Of a stretch of 64,000 nt of DNA, positions 1-9,008 are shown piece by piece. Under the pieces are notes generated by a model. It did not search any database and had not been told where the DNA came from. It worked only from the letters and a program-made list of their open reading frames with translations. The stretch's first letter is position 1. The number at the start of each line of letters is the position of its first letter. The DNA comes from Halorubrum xinjiangense (lineage in GTDB: Archaea > Halobacteriota > Halobacteria > Halobacteriales > Haloferacaceae). The stretch lies in the NCBI RefSeq assembly GCF_900102375.1, contig NZ_FNBO01000003.1, positions 206,870 through 270,869 on the forward strand, read 5' to 3'. Made by a program: the position numbers and the translations under genes.

Positions 1-218
1 GACTCGACGAGCCGGGTCAGGGCGGGGTTCGGTCCGGTGTCCGGGGAGACGCGGAGTCGGCTCGCAAAGAAGAACGGCCGCGGCGGCGGCGTCTCGCGCT
101 CGTAGCGGGCCGTTCCTGCCGTGACCGAGACCGGGCCGGCATCGAACGGGCGCTCCGTCGTCTCGGCGACGAGCGTCCAGCCGTCGAGGCGGTCGCGGGG
201 GACGGCGGGCGGCTCCAT
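1..218 (-). CDS. Uncharacterised protein, N-terminal part only
   Basis: An open frame starts at the ATG at 218 on the minus strand and runs off the left edge after 72 codons, so the C-terminal part is missing. The visible part begins MEPPAVPRDRLDGWTLVAET and has the acidic, proline-rich composition of haloarchaeal proteins. There is no signal peptide, membrane segment or recognisable motif. About 100 bases separate it from the end of the next minus-strand gene, so joint transcription with tfs is possible but unproven. I do not recognise the family. Confidence 0.6.
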   Translation of the reverse strand, partial: MEPPAVPRDRLDGWTLVAETTERPFDAGPVSVTAGTARYERETPPPRPFFFASRLRVSPDTGPNPALTRLVE

Positions 219-316
219 GGGCCCGGATCTCTCCGGACGGGAATAAAACGGCGGGCCGCGGGGAGAGCGGAGTCGGACGAACGGCAGGAGCGGAGTCGGA
301 GCCGATGAGACGGCGG

Positions 317-637
317 TCAGTGGTCGTCTTCGCGCCACTTGTGTTCGCACTCGGTACAGACGAAAAAGCGGGTCTCGGACTCGTCGGCGGAGCGGATCTG
401 TTGCATGTACCAGTACGCCCGGTCGTTGTCGCACTCGGGGCACTGCGCGGTCGTCGTCGGGAGCCCCTTGTCCTCGGCGTCGCTCACGTCGACGATTTCG
501 GACTCGACCTGTGACTCGGTCGTCCACTCGTCGTCGCCGTCGTCACGGCCGATCTCGTAACCGCAAGAGTCGCACACCCAGTGGTCTTCGCCCTCGCCGG
601 ATTTCATCATGGATCCGCACTCGTCGCAGAACTTCAT
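317..637 (-). CDS. tfs: Transcription factor S (TFIIS/RPB9-like)
   Basis: This 106-residue protein has two zinc ribbons. The N-terminal one uses C4, C7, C22 and C25. The C-terminal one uses C66, C69, C94 and C97. Between the two C-terminal cysteine pairs lies the RSADE loop (82-86), whose Asp-Glu pair is the hairpin that archaeal TFS and TFIIS insert into the RNA polymerase funnel to trigger transcript cleavage and rescue arrested complexes. The linker (about 30-60) is acidic, as expected in a halophile. Length and domain order fit normal TFS. A TATA-like box 22-30 bases upstream of the ATG suggests a leaderless mRNA. A degenerate second copy lies at 48686-49004. Confidence 0.93.
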   Translation of the reverse strand: MKFCDECGSMMKSGEGEDHWVCDSCGYEIGRDDGDDEWTTESQVESEIVDVSDAEDKGLPTTTAQCPECDNDRAYWYMQQIRSADESETRFFVCTECEHKWREDDH

Positions 638-658
638 GCCCGAACCTACCGCGGATCG

Positions 659-667
659 TATTTAAAC
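659..667 (-). promoter_or_regulatory. TATA-like box of tfs
   Basis: The minus strand reads GTTTAAATA 22-30 bases before the tfs ATG. This spacing is typical of leaderless haloarchaeal transcripts. The site is inferred from position and composition only. Confidence 0.5.
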
Positions 668-719
668 GGCGGGATCGCGGGCGAGGGCCGGGCGCGCGCT
701 GGGGGCCCTGACGCCCCCG

Positions 720-1538
720 TCAGTCCGCGTCGACGTGGTCGGCGAGCGCGAACCGAACGCGCTCCTCCTCGGGTCCCTTCGTCTCCCGGCCGGTGACGAC
801 GACCTCGCCGACGTCCGCGGTGTTCGCGACGTGGGTCCCGGCGCAGGCGGTGCGGTCGTACGGCTCGCCCTCGGCGTCCGCGCGCGCGATCTCGACGATC
901 CGGAGCTCCTCGATCGAGTCCGGGAGGAGGTCGATCCGCGTCCGGTCGGTGTCCAGCGTCGCCTCCGCGGTCTCGCGGTCCATCGTGTAGCTCGACACCG
1001 GTCGCCCGTCGGCGACGAGCGCGTTGAGCCGCGACTCGATCCGGTCGAGGTCGTCGTCGGAGAACCGGTCGTACTCGGCGTCGAGGCGCGCGCGGTCGCG
1101 ATACAGCTGGTTGCCGGTCGTCCGCGCGTCGAACTCGTCGAGCAGCAGCGCCGACAGCAGGTGCTGTGCGGTGTGGTACCGCGAGTGCGCCGCGCGGCGG
1201 TCGGCGTCGACCTCGCAGGCGACCTCGGTCCCCGGCTCCGGGAGCGAAGGCGACCCGGCATCGTCGGCTGCCCCGTCGTCGACCGCCTCGTCCGCCCCGG
1301 CGATCGGTTCGACCTCGTGGTGGACCGTGTCCGCCATCTCGACGTCGACGACGCGCCAGCGGGCGGTTCCGTCGCCGTCGACGACCCGGATCGTTCCGGT
1401 GTCGTGCGGCTGCCCGCCGCCGGTCGGGTAGAAGTGGGTCCGGTCGAGGACGAGCCGGTCCGGGTCCGAGAGGACGCGCTCGACGGTCGCCTCGAACGTC
1501 GTCACCGTGTCGTCCGCGAGGTAGAGTCGCTCGGTCAC
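720..1538 (-). CDS. alaX: AlaX-type alanyl-tRNA editing protein
   Basis: This 272-residue free-standing homologue of the AlaRS editing domain would hydrolyse mischarged Ser- or Gly-tRNA(Ala). The second-domain zinc ligands are visible as HTAQH (about 122-126) and CAGTH (about 231-235). A glycine-rich YPTGGGQPHD loop sits near residues 42-51, as in AlaX-M/AlaX-L enzymes. An acidic, low-complexity insert (about 82-100) looks like a halophilic linker. The size matches the medium AlaX class with an N-terminal beta-barrel domain and lacks the C-terminal extension of the longest forms. A TATA-like stretch (ATATAT, 1562-1570 on the opposite strand) lies 24-32 bases before the start. Confidence 0.9.
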   Translation of the reverse strand: MTERLYLADDTVTTFEATVERVLSDPDRLVLDRTHFYPTGGGQPHDTGTIRVVDGDGTARWRVVDVEMADTVHHEVEPIAGADEAVDDGAADDAGSPSLPEPGTEVACEVDADRRAAHSRYHTAQHLLSALLLDEFDARTTGNQLYRDRARLDAEYDRFSDDDLDRIESRLNALVADGRPVSSYTMDRETAEATLDTDRTRIDLLPDSIEELRIVEIARADAEGEPYDRTACAGTHVANTADVGEVVVTGRETKGPEEERVRFALADHVDAD

Positions 1539-1658
1539 GGGCGGGAGGAAGGGCGCCGTCGAGATATATCCCCGGTCCTCGGAAGTTCCCGTCGAGCCGG
1601 TTCCGCGGGAGCGTACTCACTCTGTCGGCCGCTATCGCGACTGATACGCGGGTGTCCA

Positions 1659-1667
1659 CGTTTATCA
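1659..1667 (+). promoter_or_regulatory. TATA-like box of the plus-strand pilin-like gene
   Basis: CGTTTATCA lies 24-32 bases before the ATG at 1691, which is the usual archaeal TATA position for a leaderless message. It supports 1691 over upstream in-frame starts. Confidence 0.45.
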
Positions 1668-1690
1668 GCGCCCCCGTCCTACCGGCCCGT

Positions 1691-3523
1691 ATGAACGGGG
1701 GTGAGCGCGGAGCCGCGGCCGAGCGCGCGCAGAGCGAGGTGCTCGGCACGGTGCTCCTGTTGGGGCTGACGGTCGCGGTCGTCGGCACCACCGTCGCGCT
1801 CGGCGCGACCGCGCTCGACGACTCCCAGCGGACCGCCGACCTCCAGCGCGTCGAGGGGGCGATGACGCAGGTCGACTCCAAGGCGAGCCTCGTCGCGCAC
1901 GGCGGGTCCTCCGCCCAGCGGGTCCGGATGGACGTCGGTCGGGGCGCGGACTTCCGCGTCGACGAGGACGCCGGCTGGCTGCGGATCGAGGTGAGCGGGG
2001 GCGACAACGGGACGGTCACGAACCAGACCTCGCTCGGCGCGATCGTCTACGAGCGCGGCGGCGAGACCGTCGCCTACCAGGGCGGCGGCGTCTGGCGATC
2101 GAGCGGCGGGCGCTCCCGGATGGTATCGCCGCCGGAGTTCCACTACCGCGGGACCGACGGGCCGGAGACGCTCACGCTCCCGCTGGTGTCGATCGAGAAC
2201 GGGTCGGGCCCGTTGGGCGACACCGTTCGGATCGGCGAGAGCCCGGGCGACGCCGAGTCGGTGTTCCCGAACGACGACTACGGCAACCCGCTCTCCGACA
2301 GCAACGTGACGGTCGAGATCACGGTTCAAAGCGAGTACGCGGACGCCTGGGGACGGTTCTTCGAGTCGCGAACGAGCGCGTCGGTGACCGAGCTCGACGA
2401 CGACCGCGTGCGGATCCGGCTCCGGACCGCGACCGAACACCCGACGCTCGGCGCCAGCGTCTCGGCGACGGGGCGCTCCGAGCTCCAGATGGGCGACGTC
2501 GACTGGCTGTACGCCGACAGCTACAACTCAACGAACGGCACCTACGACTCGCAGACCCCCGGCGACCGCGCGAGCATCCAGACCCGCGGCGACTTCGCGC
2601 TCACCAAAGGCGGCGGCGGGAACACGGAGACCGTCAGGATCCGCGGGAACCTGACGGCCGAATCGTACAACATCCCGCCGGGGCAGTCGGACAAGCTCAA
2701 CGTCAGCGGCGAGACTCGGACGGAGAGCGCGTTCGACGAGCTCGCGCCCGTCGCGGGCGGTATCAGGCAACGGATCGACGGCGTCCGAGAGCAGAATCTC
2801 GCGGACGGGAATTCGCGGAGCGCCATCGACCTGGCGGGCGACGAGTCGGAGACGATAACGGAGGACACGTACGTCAGCGGCGACGTCACCGTCGCCGACC
2901 GCGCGACGCTCAGCGTCGAAGGCGGCGCGACGCTCCACGTCGCCGGCTCGGTGACGGTCGAGGGGGACGAGAACGCGACGCTCGACCTCGACACGGGGAG
3001 CGGGAACGTCACGGTGCTCGTCGACCAAGGCGTCGACCTCAGCGGCAACGCGACGACCAGGGCCTCCGGCGGCGGTCGCGCGGAGCTGTACGTCGACGAC
3101 TCGATCGGCCTCCAGGACACGGCCTCGGTGACGACGGCCGAGGACACGCGCCTCGACGTGTACAACACCGACGAGATCGACCTGACCGGACGCGTGAACA
3201 TCGCGGCGGACGGCGACGTCGCGGGCAACCTCTGGCTGTACTCGAGCGGTGACGAGGTCGAGATAGAGGGCGGCGAGAGCGACGACAGCGACCGGGTTCG
3301 GTTCACCGGCGTCTTCTACGCGCCCCAGAGCGAGGTCGAACTGGAAGACCAGATGACGATCAGGGGGTCGTTCACCTTCCGGCAGTTCTCGTTCGACGAC
3401 GGCGACATCGAAATCCACTACGACGAGGCGCTGCGCACGCGCCAGCCGTTCGACGGCGAGACGGTCCCCGTCGTGAGCTACCTCCACGTCTCCACGCACG
3501 GCGTCGTCGTCGAGTCCGGCTGA
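1691..3523 (+). CDS. Large pilin-like surface protein (DUF7289-type)
   Basis: This protein has 610 residues. Near the N-terminus RAQSEVLG is followed by a hydrophobic helix (about 15-40), resembling the class III signal peptide and anchor of archaeal type IV pilin-like proteins. Residues 40-300 form an Asn/Thr/Ser-rich beta-type ectodomain with possible N-glycosylation sequons. Residues about 385-560 contain short repeated turns (for example SGDVTVADRATLSVEGGATL) that suggest a right-handed beta-solenoid, similar to bactofilin-like or polymer-forming domains. The gene converges with the six-gene pilus-like operon on the other strand and probably belongs to the same surface system. The start is the ATG behind the TATA box; a long upstream in-frame extension runs through the antisense of alaX and is discarded. 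The DUF assignment is from memory. Confidence 0.8.
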   Translation: MNGGERGAAAERAQSEVLGTVLLLGLTVAVVGTTVALGATALDDSQRTADLQRVEGAMTQVDSKASLVAHGGSSAQRVRMDVGRGADFRVDEDAGWLRIEVSGGDNGTVTNQTSLGAIVYERGGETVAYQGGGVWRSSGGRSRMVSPPEFHYRGTDGPETLTLPLVSIENGSGPLGDTVRIGESPGDAESVFPNDDYGNPLSDSNVTVEITVQSEYADAWGRFFESRTSASVTELDDDRVRIRLRTATEHPTLGASVSATGRSELQMGDVDWLYADSYNSTNGTYDSQTPGDRASIQTRGDFALTKGGGGNTETVRIRGNLTAESYNIPPGQSDKLNVSGETRTESAFDELAPVAGGIRQRIDGVREQNLADGNSRSAIDLAGDESETITEDTYVSGDVTVADRATLSVEGGATLHVAGSVTVEGDENATLDLDTGSGNVTVLVDQGVDLSGNATTRASGGGRAELYVDDSIGLQDTASVTTAEDTRLDVYNTDEIDLTGRVNIAADGDVAGNLWLYSSGDEVEIEGGESDDSDRVRFTGVFYAPQSEVELEDQMTIRGSFTFRQFSFDDGDIEIHYDEALRTRQPFDGETVPVVSYLHVSTHGVVVESG

Positions 3524-3559
3524 GTCCCGCGGTCGACCCCCTTCGGAACCTGTCGAGCC

Positions 3560-4333
3560 TCAGTCCGAGAACTCGACGCGCGCGGCGGTCCGGTGGACGA
3601 CGAACCGGTCGTAGCGGTCGGCAACGAACGTCACCGTGAGGTCCGCGGAGCCGTCCGTCGTCACGGCGATCTGGTCGTGTTCCGCCGCGAGATCGCGGTA
3701 GTACCGCTCCCAGACGGTCGCCTGCGTGGAGTTGATATCGAGCGTGACGTTCTCGGCGGCGGTCCGGTCGTCGGCCGCGACCCCCCGGTCCGTGCGCTCG
3801 CCGACGACGAGGACCGTGCGCTCGCCGCTCACCGACTCCGCGGGACCGCCGAGCCCGTACAGCGAGTAGACGACCGTGTCGCCGACCAGCAGGTCGGGCT
3901 CTCTGATCATCACGCCGTTGTCGCCGTTCATCCGGAACACCGCGCCGTTCTCGTAGACGATCCGGGTGTCGCCGGCGCCGCGGTAGGTGAGCGATCCCCC
4001 CTCGGTGACCCGCGTCCCGAAGCCAGTCCCGTTGAGCCGGAACTCGGAGTCTCCTTCGAGCGCCAGCTCGCCGCCGCCGAGTCGGAGCTCGGTCGCTCGG
4101 CTCGGCACGCCGTCTCGGCTGAGGTCGTTGAGGTTGTCGTGGAGGACGTCGAACGCGCGCTCGACGTTGTTGTCGCGCTCGGCGAGCTGGGCGTCCTCTA
4201 ACCCCCCGAGCCCGACGGTGAACGTGACGGCGATGGTCGTCGTGATCAGCGCGAACACCAGCACGAAGCCAACGGTCTCGCTGACGCCGCGGTCGGCCGT
4301 CCGGAAGGTCAACGCGCGGTCGGAGCCCGTCAT
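3560..4333 (-). CDS. Pilin-like protein (DUF7289-type)
   Basis: This 257-residue protein has a basic N-terminus and a RGVSETVGF motif (about 15-23) followed by one hydrophobic helix to about residue 42. This is the classic archaeal pilin or pseudopilin signal, in which the Arg-Gly-Val-Ser junction would be recognised by PibD-like peptidase. The rest is a beta-rich extracellular domain containing Asn-X-Ser/Thr sites. It is the last gene of the minus-strand pilus-like operon and overlaps the preceding gene by four bases (ATGA), so translation is probably coupled. It is a smaller relative of the plus-strand protein at 1691. Family naming is from memory; the secreted pilin-like topology is directly visible. 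Confidence 0.8.
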   Translation of the reverse strand: MTGSDRALTFRTADRGVSETVGFVLVFALITTTIAVTFTVGLGGLEDAQLAERDNNVERAFDVLHDNLNDLSRDGVPSRATELRLGGGELALEGDSEFRLNGTGFGTRVTEGGSLTYRGAGDTRIVYENGAVFRMNGDNGVMIREPDLLVGDTVVYSLYGLGGPAESVSGERTVLVVGERTDRGVAADDRTAAENVTLDINSTQATVWERYYRDLAAEHDQIAVTTDGSADLTVTFVADRYDRFVVHRTAARVEFSD

Positions 4334-4830
4334 CGCTCGCTCACCACCACTGCGCCGTTGCCGTCGTCACCGCCGTCCGAGTCCCATCGAATTTCGAGGC
4401 TCCCGCCGTCGACGGTCGCGTTCTCGACTGCGACGTCCTCGCTCGTGCGGAACGGGACCTCCACGGTCGCGTCGGTCCGGTCGCTTTCGAGCGCGATAGT
4501 CCCCGTCGCGTCGCCCGCTCGTACCCGTATCCGGTAGCCGGTCCCCGAGACCCGGTCCGGGAGTGTCAGCGACCGTTCGACGGTGAGGTCCTCCCGCGAC
4601 GCCGTGTTCGCGGCGAGCCTATCGACGGTGCCGAGGTCGGCCGCTATCCGCTCGCCGACGACAGTAAGCTCCCCCTGCGCCGCGCGCTCGCGCTCCGACT
4701 CGACGAACGACCCGCCAGCTACGAACAGGCCGGAGAGCAGCAGGGTCGAGACGGCGAGCGTCATGACGTAGCCGACGGTGACCGACACGGCGCGGTCCGA
4801 CCCGCCCGAGCGGTCACGCATCACGCTCAC
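4330..4830 (-). CDS. Pilin-like protein (DUF7266-type)
   Basis: This 166-residue protein carries RAVSVTVGY at about residues 13-21, followed by a single hydrophobic helix to about residue 40 and then a short polar, beta-type domain. The start overlaps the upstream gene by 17 bases and the stop overlaps the downstream gene by four. Such tight packing is typical of a translationally coupled pilus operon. The likely role is a minor pilin or anchoring subunit assembled by the ATPase and platform encoded upstream. The DUF label is from memory; a specific function is not known to me. Confidence 0.78.
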   Translation of the reverse strand: MSVMRDRSGGSDRAVSVTVGYVMTLAVSTLLLSGLFVAGGSFVESERERAAQGELTVVGERIAADLGTVDRLAANTASREDLTVERSLTLPDRVSGTGYRIRVRAGDATGTIALESDRTDATVEVPFRTSEDVAVENATVDGGSLEIRWDSDGGDDGNGAVVVSER

Positions 4831-5812
4831 CCGGGGCGAGCCGTATCACGTCGCGGTAGGTCAGTTCCGGCGTCCGGTGACTGATCTCGACCTCGACGCC
4901 GTACACCGCCTCGGCGACGTACGGTCGCGAGGACCGGTCGGCGTCCGCGCCGCCGTCGCGGTCGTCGACGACGAGGTGGTATGTCCCCTCCGCCGCGTCG
5001 CCGTTCTCGTAGCGGATGTCGTACTCGTCGCTCCCGGTCTGAACTTTCTCGGCCCAGGAGAGCGCGTCGAACGGCTCGCCGTTGACCGTGCCGGCGGTGA
5101 AGTCGACGGTGTGGTTCCCGTCCGAGCGCGACGCGAACGTCTCGGCGGTCGTCCCGGTCGCGTTATCCACCGTCACGGTGAGGTCGCCGTCCGTCTCGCG
5201 GGTCAGCGTCGCCGACCACGTCTCGTTGGTGCCCGCGGTCGTCCCGTCGGCCACGACGGTGAACGCGCCGCTCGCCGAGTCCGAAAGGTTGTCGGGGTCG
5301 ACCGTCAGTCGGAAGTTCCGCGTCCGGGTCGCGTTGCCCGCGACGGTCCAGTCCGCGTCGGCCGAGTCGGGCGCCGTCATGTTGCGGAACCCGCTCTCGG
5401 TCTCGTTCTGCGCGATGAAGTAGCCGTCCTCGACGGTCGATCCGATCACGCGAACGTCGGCGATCACCCCGTCGCGCGCCCGGAGGTCCGCGACCGTCTC
5501 GGCGTACGTCTCCGCGCTCTCGTTGAAGTCGCTCGCCACCCCGGCCGCGCTGCTCCGATTCCGGTGTTCGCGGTGGAGGATTCCGGCGAGGTCCTCGGTG
5601 ACGCCGTCGCGGAACTCGATCGCCTCCGCGCCGCCCGCGTCGGCGCCGCGGGTCGCGAGGTTCTCCGTGTAGATGACGGTGTTCAACAGGAGCACGACCG
5701 CGACGAAGAGGACCGCGAGCGTCAGCCCCGTGATCAGGATTATCTGCGCGCGGTCCTCGTCGGGGTCGGCGGTCTCACGGCCACGGAGACGAGGGGGACT
5801 CACATCTGCCAT
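4814..5812 (-). CDS. Pilin-like membrane-anchored protein (DUF7261-type)
   Basis: This 332-residue protein has RAQIILITG at about residues 21-29 followed by a hydrophobic stretch to about 45. The remaining ~280 residues are polar, with many Asn-X-Thr/Ser sequons, Asp/Glu-rich turns and no further membrane segment, as in an externally exposed domain. It overlaps the gene before it by 13 bases and the one after by 17. The Arg-Ala-Gln junction recurs in the neighbouring small proteins and resembles prepilin-like processing sites. It probably forms part of a surface pilus or pseudopilus. Family name from memory. Confidence 0.78.
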   Translation of the reverse strand: MADVSPPRLRGRETADPDEDRAQIILITGLTLAVLFVAVVLLLNTVIYTENLATRGADAGGAEAIEFRDGVTEDLAGILHREHRNRSSAAGVASDFNESAETYAETVADLRARDGVIADVRVIGSTVEDGYFIAQNETESGFRNMTAPDSADADWTVAGNATRTRNFRLTVDPDNLSDSASGAFTVVADGTTAGTNETWSATLTRETDGDLTVTVDNATGTTAETFASRSDGNHTVDFTAGTVNGEPFDALSWAEKVQTGSDEYDIRYENGDAAEGTYHLVVDDRDGGADADRSSRPYVAEAVYGVEVEISHRTPELTYRDVIRLAPGERDA

Positions 5813-6411
5813 GCGGTGATGCGCACCTCCACGACCGTGTACAGGACCTCCCCGTCCCCGTCGACCGGGTCGGCGAAGTACCCTCTGCCGGGGCCGTCCT
5901 CCGCGAGGGCGTGCTGGTCGTCGGCGCCGAACCGGTCGTCGCCGTACAGCGTCACGCGCGTGCTCGCCGTCGCCGCGTTGTCGCTCGGCGACCCCATGTC
6001 GACCATCGCGACGTCGCCCGTGCCGTCACTGCTGTCGTCCGGGTAGTAGACGTCGATATCGAACGCGATCTGCCGGTCGCCGAACGCCTCCGTCAGCGGG
6101 TCATGGAGCGGGTGCGACGCTGGCGGGATCCCCGCGTATCCGCCCCCGTCGGTCGCGCCGACGAAGCTCCCGTTGTCGTAGTGTAGCAGCGCCGCCGAGA
6201 GGTTTCCGCTCGCCTCGGTCGTCGCCAACAGGTCCCCCGCGGCTATCTCCGCCTGGTTCTCGACGTGTTGGTTCGACGTGCTCGCCGAGAGCGGCGTGAC
6301 GGCCGTCGCCTGCGTCGCGAAGATGAGGCCGGTGACTAAGAGCAGCGCCGCCGTGAACGCCTCCAGCGTGTGCGCCTGTCCCCGGTCGTCGGGGAGGTGT
6401 TCGACGAACAT
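5800..6411 (-). CDS. Pilin-like protein (DUF7288-type)
   Basis: This 203-residue protein starts at the ATG at 6411, two bases after the previous gene's stop. The same frame stays open further upstream but only as an antisense shadow of the neighbour. Residues 9-15 read DRGQAHT and are followed by one hydrophobic helix (about 16-38). A polar domain with conserved-looking Tyr/Asp-rich segments follows (FDIDVYYPDD at about 130). It sits mid-operon and overlaps the next gene by 13 bases. I infer a minor pilin or pseudopilin; the exact role is unknown. Confidence 0.78.
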   Translation of the reverse strand: MFVEHLPDDRGQAHTLEAFTAALLLVTGLIFATQATAVTPLSASTSNQHVENQAEIAAGDLLATTEASGNLSAALLHYDNGSFVGATDGGGYAGIPPASHPLHDPLTEAFGDRQIAFDIDVYYPDDSSDGTGDVAMVDMGSPSDNAATASTRVTLYGDDRFGADDQHALAEDGPGRGYFADPVDGDGEVLYTVVEVRITAWQM

Positions 6412-6412
6412 C

Positions 6413-6955
6413 TCACCACACCCGCAGCGTGAGCCGGTAGGTCTCCGGCGACTCCCGGTCACCGGGGTCATTGATCGTGACGATGCGGCTCGCGGCCGAG
6501 ACGCTCTCGCTCCGCGGCGGTTCAGGGCCGGCGCGCATCGCGACGACGGTCCCGTCCGCGTCGAGCGACGCGACGCTCCCGCGCTGCGTGACGGTGAGGT
6601 TGAGCCCGCGCCGGTCGGCGACGCCGAGTTCCGCGTGGAGGTCGTCCGCGTTCGCCGTCCACGCGCAGTCCGACTCGTCGCTCGCCGCCTCAGCGTCCGT
6701 GCCGTCGAAGAACGCGAGGGTACAGGCGTGCGACAGCGTCGCGGTGGAGCCGGCGCCGGCGAGCGAGGGCTCGGCGAGCGACGACTCCGCCAGCCGGGCC
6801 GCGCCGCGCTCGGCGACGATGACGGTCGCGCCCTCGCCGACGGCGTACGGCTCCAACAGCGACGGAACGAACGCGAAGGTGAAGCCGACCGCGACGAGGA
6901 ACACCGACATCCCGACGACGAAGTCGAGGACCGTCTGCGCGCGGTCACCCGACAT
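6413..6955 (-). CDS. Pilin-like protein (DUF7287-type)
   Basis: This 180-residue protein has RAQTVLDF at residues 5-12 and a hydrophobic helix to about residue 30, then a small globular domain with two or three cysteines. It directly follows the platform protein gene, overlapping it by 11 bases, and is the first of the small anchored proteins of the operon. TadE-like and pseudopilin families often occupy this position next to TadC/PilC genes. The N-terminal architecture is seen directly; the pilus role is inferred from context. Confidence 0.78.
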   Translation of the reverse strand: MSGDRAQTVLDFVVGMSVFLVAVGFTFAFVPSLLEPYAVGEGATVIVAERGAARLAESSLAEPSLAGAGSTATLSHACTLAFFDGTDAEAASDESDCAWTANADDLHAELGVADRRGLNLTVTQRGSVASLDADGTVVAMRAGPEPPRSESVSAASRIVTINDPGDRESPETYRLTLRVW

Positions 6956-8981
6956 AGATCCACACCCCCAGCGCCAGCGTCATCAGGATCACGGCGAACT
7001 TGACGCCGGAGATAAGCTCCGCGTCACGGATGTAGCCGCTGATGAACCCCGAGAGGATCGCCTGGATCGTCACGGCGTGGAAGAAGAGCATCGAGAGCAC
7101 GTCAGGATCGATGCCGCCGCCCCCGCCGAACCCCGCTCCGCCGCCGCTCCCGCCGCCGTCGCTCTGGGAGACCAGGTCGCCCATCACGTCGATGAACTGC
7201 GTCTGGAGGATGGCCATCACGCCGAGCAGCGTAATGTACGTCATCACGATGATCGCGACCTGCATCCGGGTCCGGGACTTCCGCTCGCGCTCGATGTCGT
7301 CCTGGTTCTCAGAGGCCTGCGCGGCCGTCGTCAGCACGTCCGTGATCTGCGAGGAGGCCTCCTGCGCCTCGGTGATCAGCTTCACCGTCCGCGCGAGCCG
7401 GGGCACCGCGTACGAGTTGTTGAACTCCACTAATGCGTCCCGCAGGCTCATCCCGTAGTTCACCTTCGCGTGGATCACCTCGAACTCCTCGGCGAGCTTC
7501 CCGGTCGACGTCTCCGAAACGGTGCGCACGGACTCGAGCAGCGTCTGCCCGGTGTCGTTCGCGGAGGAGAGCTTCCGGAGCGTCTCCGAGAGCTTCCCGG
7601 TCACCGCGCGCCGCGAGCGCTGGTGCCACTCGTAGAAGATCCCGAGCGGGATCAACACGACGTAGAGGGGCACGTACAGCCAGACGAACGCCGACCACAC
7701 CGGGCGGGCGATCCACCCGTCGTACGTCGTCGGCGCCGAGCCGGCGGCGACCGCGACGGCGACGAGCGCGAGCGCCGACGGCACGGTCAACGCGAGCGTG
7801 TACAGCGGGTTCTCCCGGAGGAAGAGGTGCGGCGCGGCGAGGATCTCCTTCGTTTTGTGAGTCCCCTCTCGGTCGCGGATGCGGTCGAAGACGCCGAACG
7901 GCCCGACGAACGCCTCCACGAGCCCGAAGTGGAAGAGGCCCTCCTGACTCGTCTGTCGGAGGCGCTCGCTGCCGCCGTCGGGCTGGAGGTAGCCGTCGCC
8001 GGGGTCGTCCTGTTTCACCGTCGAGACCAACACGAGGAAGCCGACGCCGACGAGCGGGATGAGCAGGTACACCGTGACGTACAGCAGGCGGTCGTCGGCC
8101 TCGCCCATCATCCCCATGATGACGAGGATGATGATGAGAAGCAGGGGGAACAAAGAGAGCGTCATATACATCTCGCCGAACAGCTCTAACGTCTCCAACG
8201 TCATCTCGCGCTCCTGTTTCGACGTACGGAGGTGTTTCTCCTTTTTGTCCTTCAGGAAGCTCTCCATGTCGCCGCCGGAGTTGACGATCGAGAGCATGTC
8301 GGCGAGGAACTGCGAGAGCTCGTCGGAGGGGGTCTCCATCGACTGCTGGCGGATCGCGTTCCGGTAGTCGGTGCCGAAGTACTCCGTCTCGTTGACGATG
8401 CTCTGGAACTCGCGGGACACCTCGCCGTACGTGTCCTCGGCGGTCGCCATCGCGCGGAGGATCTCCAACTGGTTGAGCCCGCCGACGGAGAGCGCGTACA
8501 TGAAAGACACCGAGTCCGCGAGCAGGAGGTTGATCTCGCGTTTCCGCGAGGAGGCCCGCGAGTACGGGACTGCGACGAGGCCGCCGAACCCGAACGCGAA
8601 CCCGATCGAGCCGAAGACGAGCCCGCTGAGAAGCACCGCCGTCGGCACGACGAGCGACCGGAGCAGCGCCTGAACCTCCGGAGTCGGCGCCGGGACGCCG
8701 AGCGAGAGCGCCGACGGGTCGATCAGCCCGAGCGAGAACACCCCGTAGCCGACCAGCGTGCCGAGCGCCCAGAGCACCCCGCCGACCAGCAGGCCGACCG
8801 CCAGCGCCAGCGAGACGTACATCTCGACCTGATCCGGCATCCGCGCCTCCGCCAGCTTGCGCTCGACGTCCGCGACGAAGTCGCCGTCGGGGTCGAACAG
8901 CAGCTCGAACACGGGGTAACACAGCTCCGCGAGGACGTTCGCGTCGAGGCCGCCCTCGCCCGCGTCGACGTCGAGGCTCAC
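6945..8981 (-). CDS. Type II/IV secretion platform protein, two T2SSF domains (PilC/TadC-like)
   Basis: This 678-residue polytopic membrane protein has two related cytoplasmic T2SS-F domains, each flanked by hydrophobic helices. The first copy lies around residues 140-270 (MYALSVGGLNQLEILRAMA). The second lies around 480-580 (ETSTGKLAEEFEVIHAKV). Hydrophobic segments are evident near 60-95, 105-140, 280-330, 395-455 and at the C-terminus (about 575-678). Archaeal PilC/FlaJ proteins of this kind form the inner-membrane base on which the ATPase drives pilin assembly. The gene lies 27 bases behind the ATPase gene and overlaps the first small pilin gene, so the set is one operon. A glycine-rich loop (about 600-620) is species-specific. 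Confidence 0.88.
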   Translation of the reverse strand: MSLDVDAGEGGLDANVLAELCYPVFELLFDPDGDFVADVERKLAEARMPDQVEMYVSLALAVGLLVGGVLWALGTLVGYGVFSLGLIDPSALSLGVPAPTPEVQALLRSLVVPTAVLLSGLVFGSIGFAFGFGGLVAVPYSRASSRKREINLLLADSVSFMYALSVGGLNQLEILRAMATAEDTYGEVSREFQSIVNETEYFGTDYRNAIRQQSMETPSDELSQFLADMLSIVNSGGDMESFLKDKKEKHLRTSKQEREMTLETLELFGEMYMTLSLFPLLLIIILVIMGMMGEADDRLLYVTVYLLIPLVGVGFLVLVSTVKQDDPGDGYLQPDGGSERLRQTSQEGLFHFGLVEAFVGPFGVFDRIRDREGTHKTKEILAAPHLFLRENPLYTLALTVPSALALVAVAVAAGSAPTTYDGWIARPVWSAFVWLYVPLYVVLIPLGIFYEWHQRSRRAVTGKLSETLRKLSSANDTGQTLLESVRTVSETSTGKLAEEFEVIHAKVNYGMSLRDALVEFNNSYAVPRLARTVKLITEAQEASSQITDVLTTAAQASENQDDIERERKSRTRMQVAIIVMTYITLLGVMAILQTQFIDVMGDLVSQSDGGGSGGGAGFGGGGGIDPDVLSMLFFHAVTIQAILSGFISGYIRDAELISGVKFAVILMTLALGVWIYVG

Positions 8982-9008
8982 GGCGCGGCCCTCGCGACGG
9001 ACACGGCG

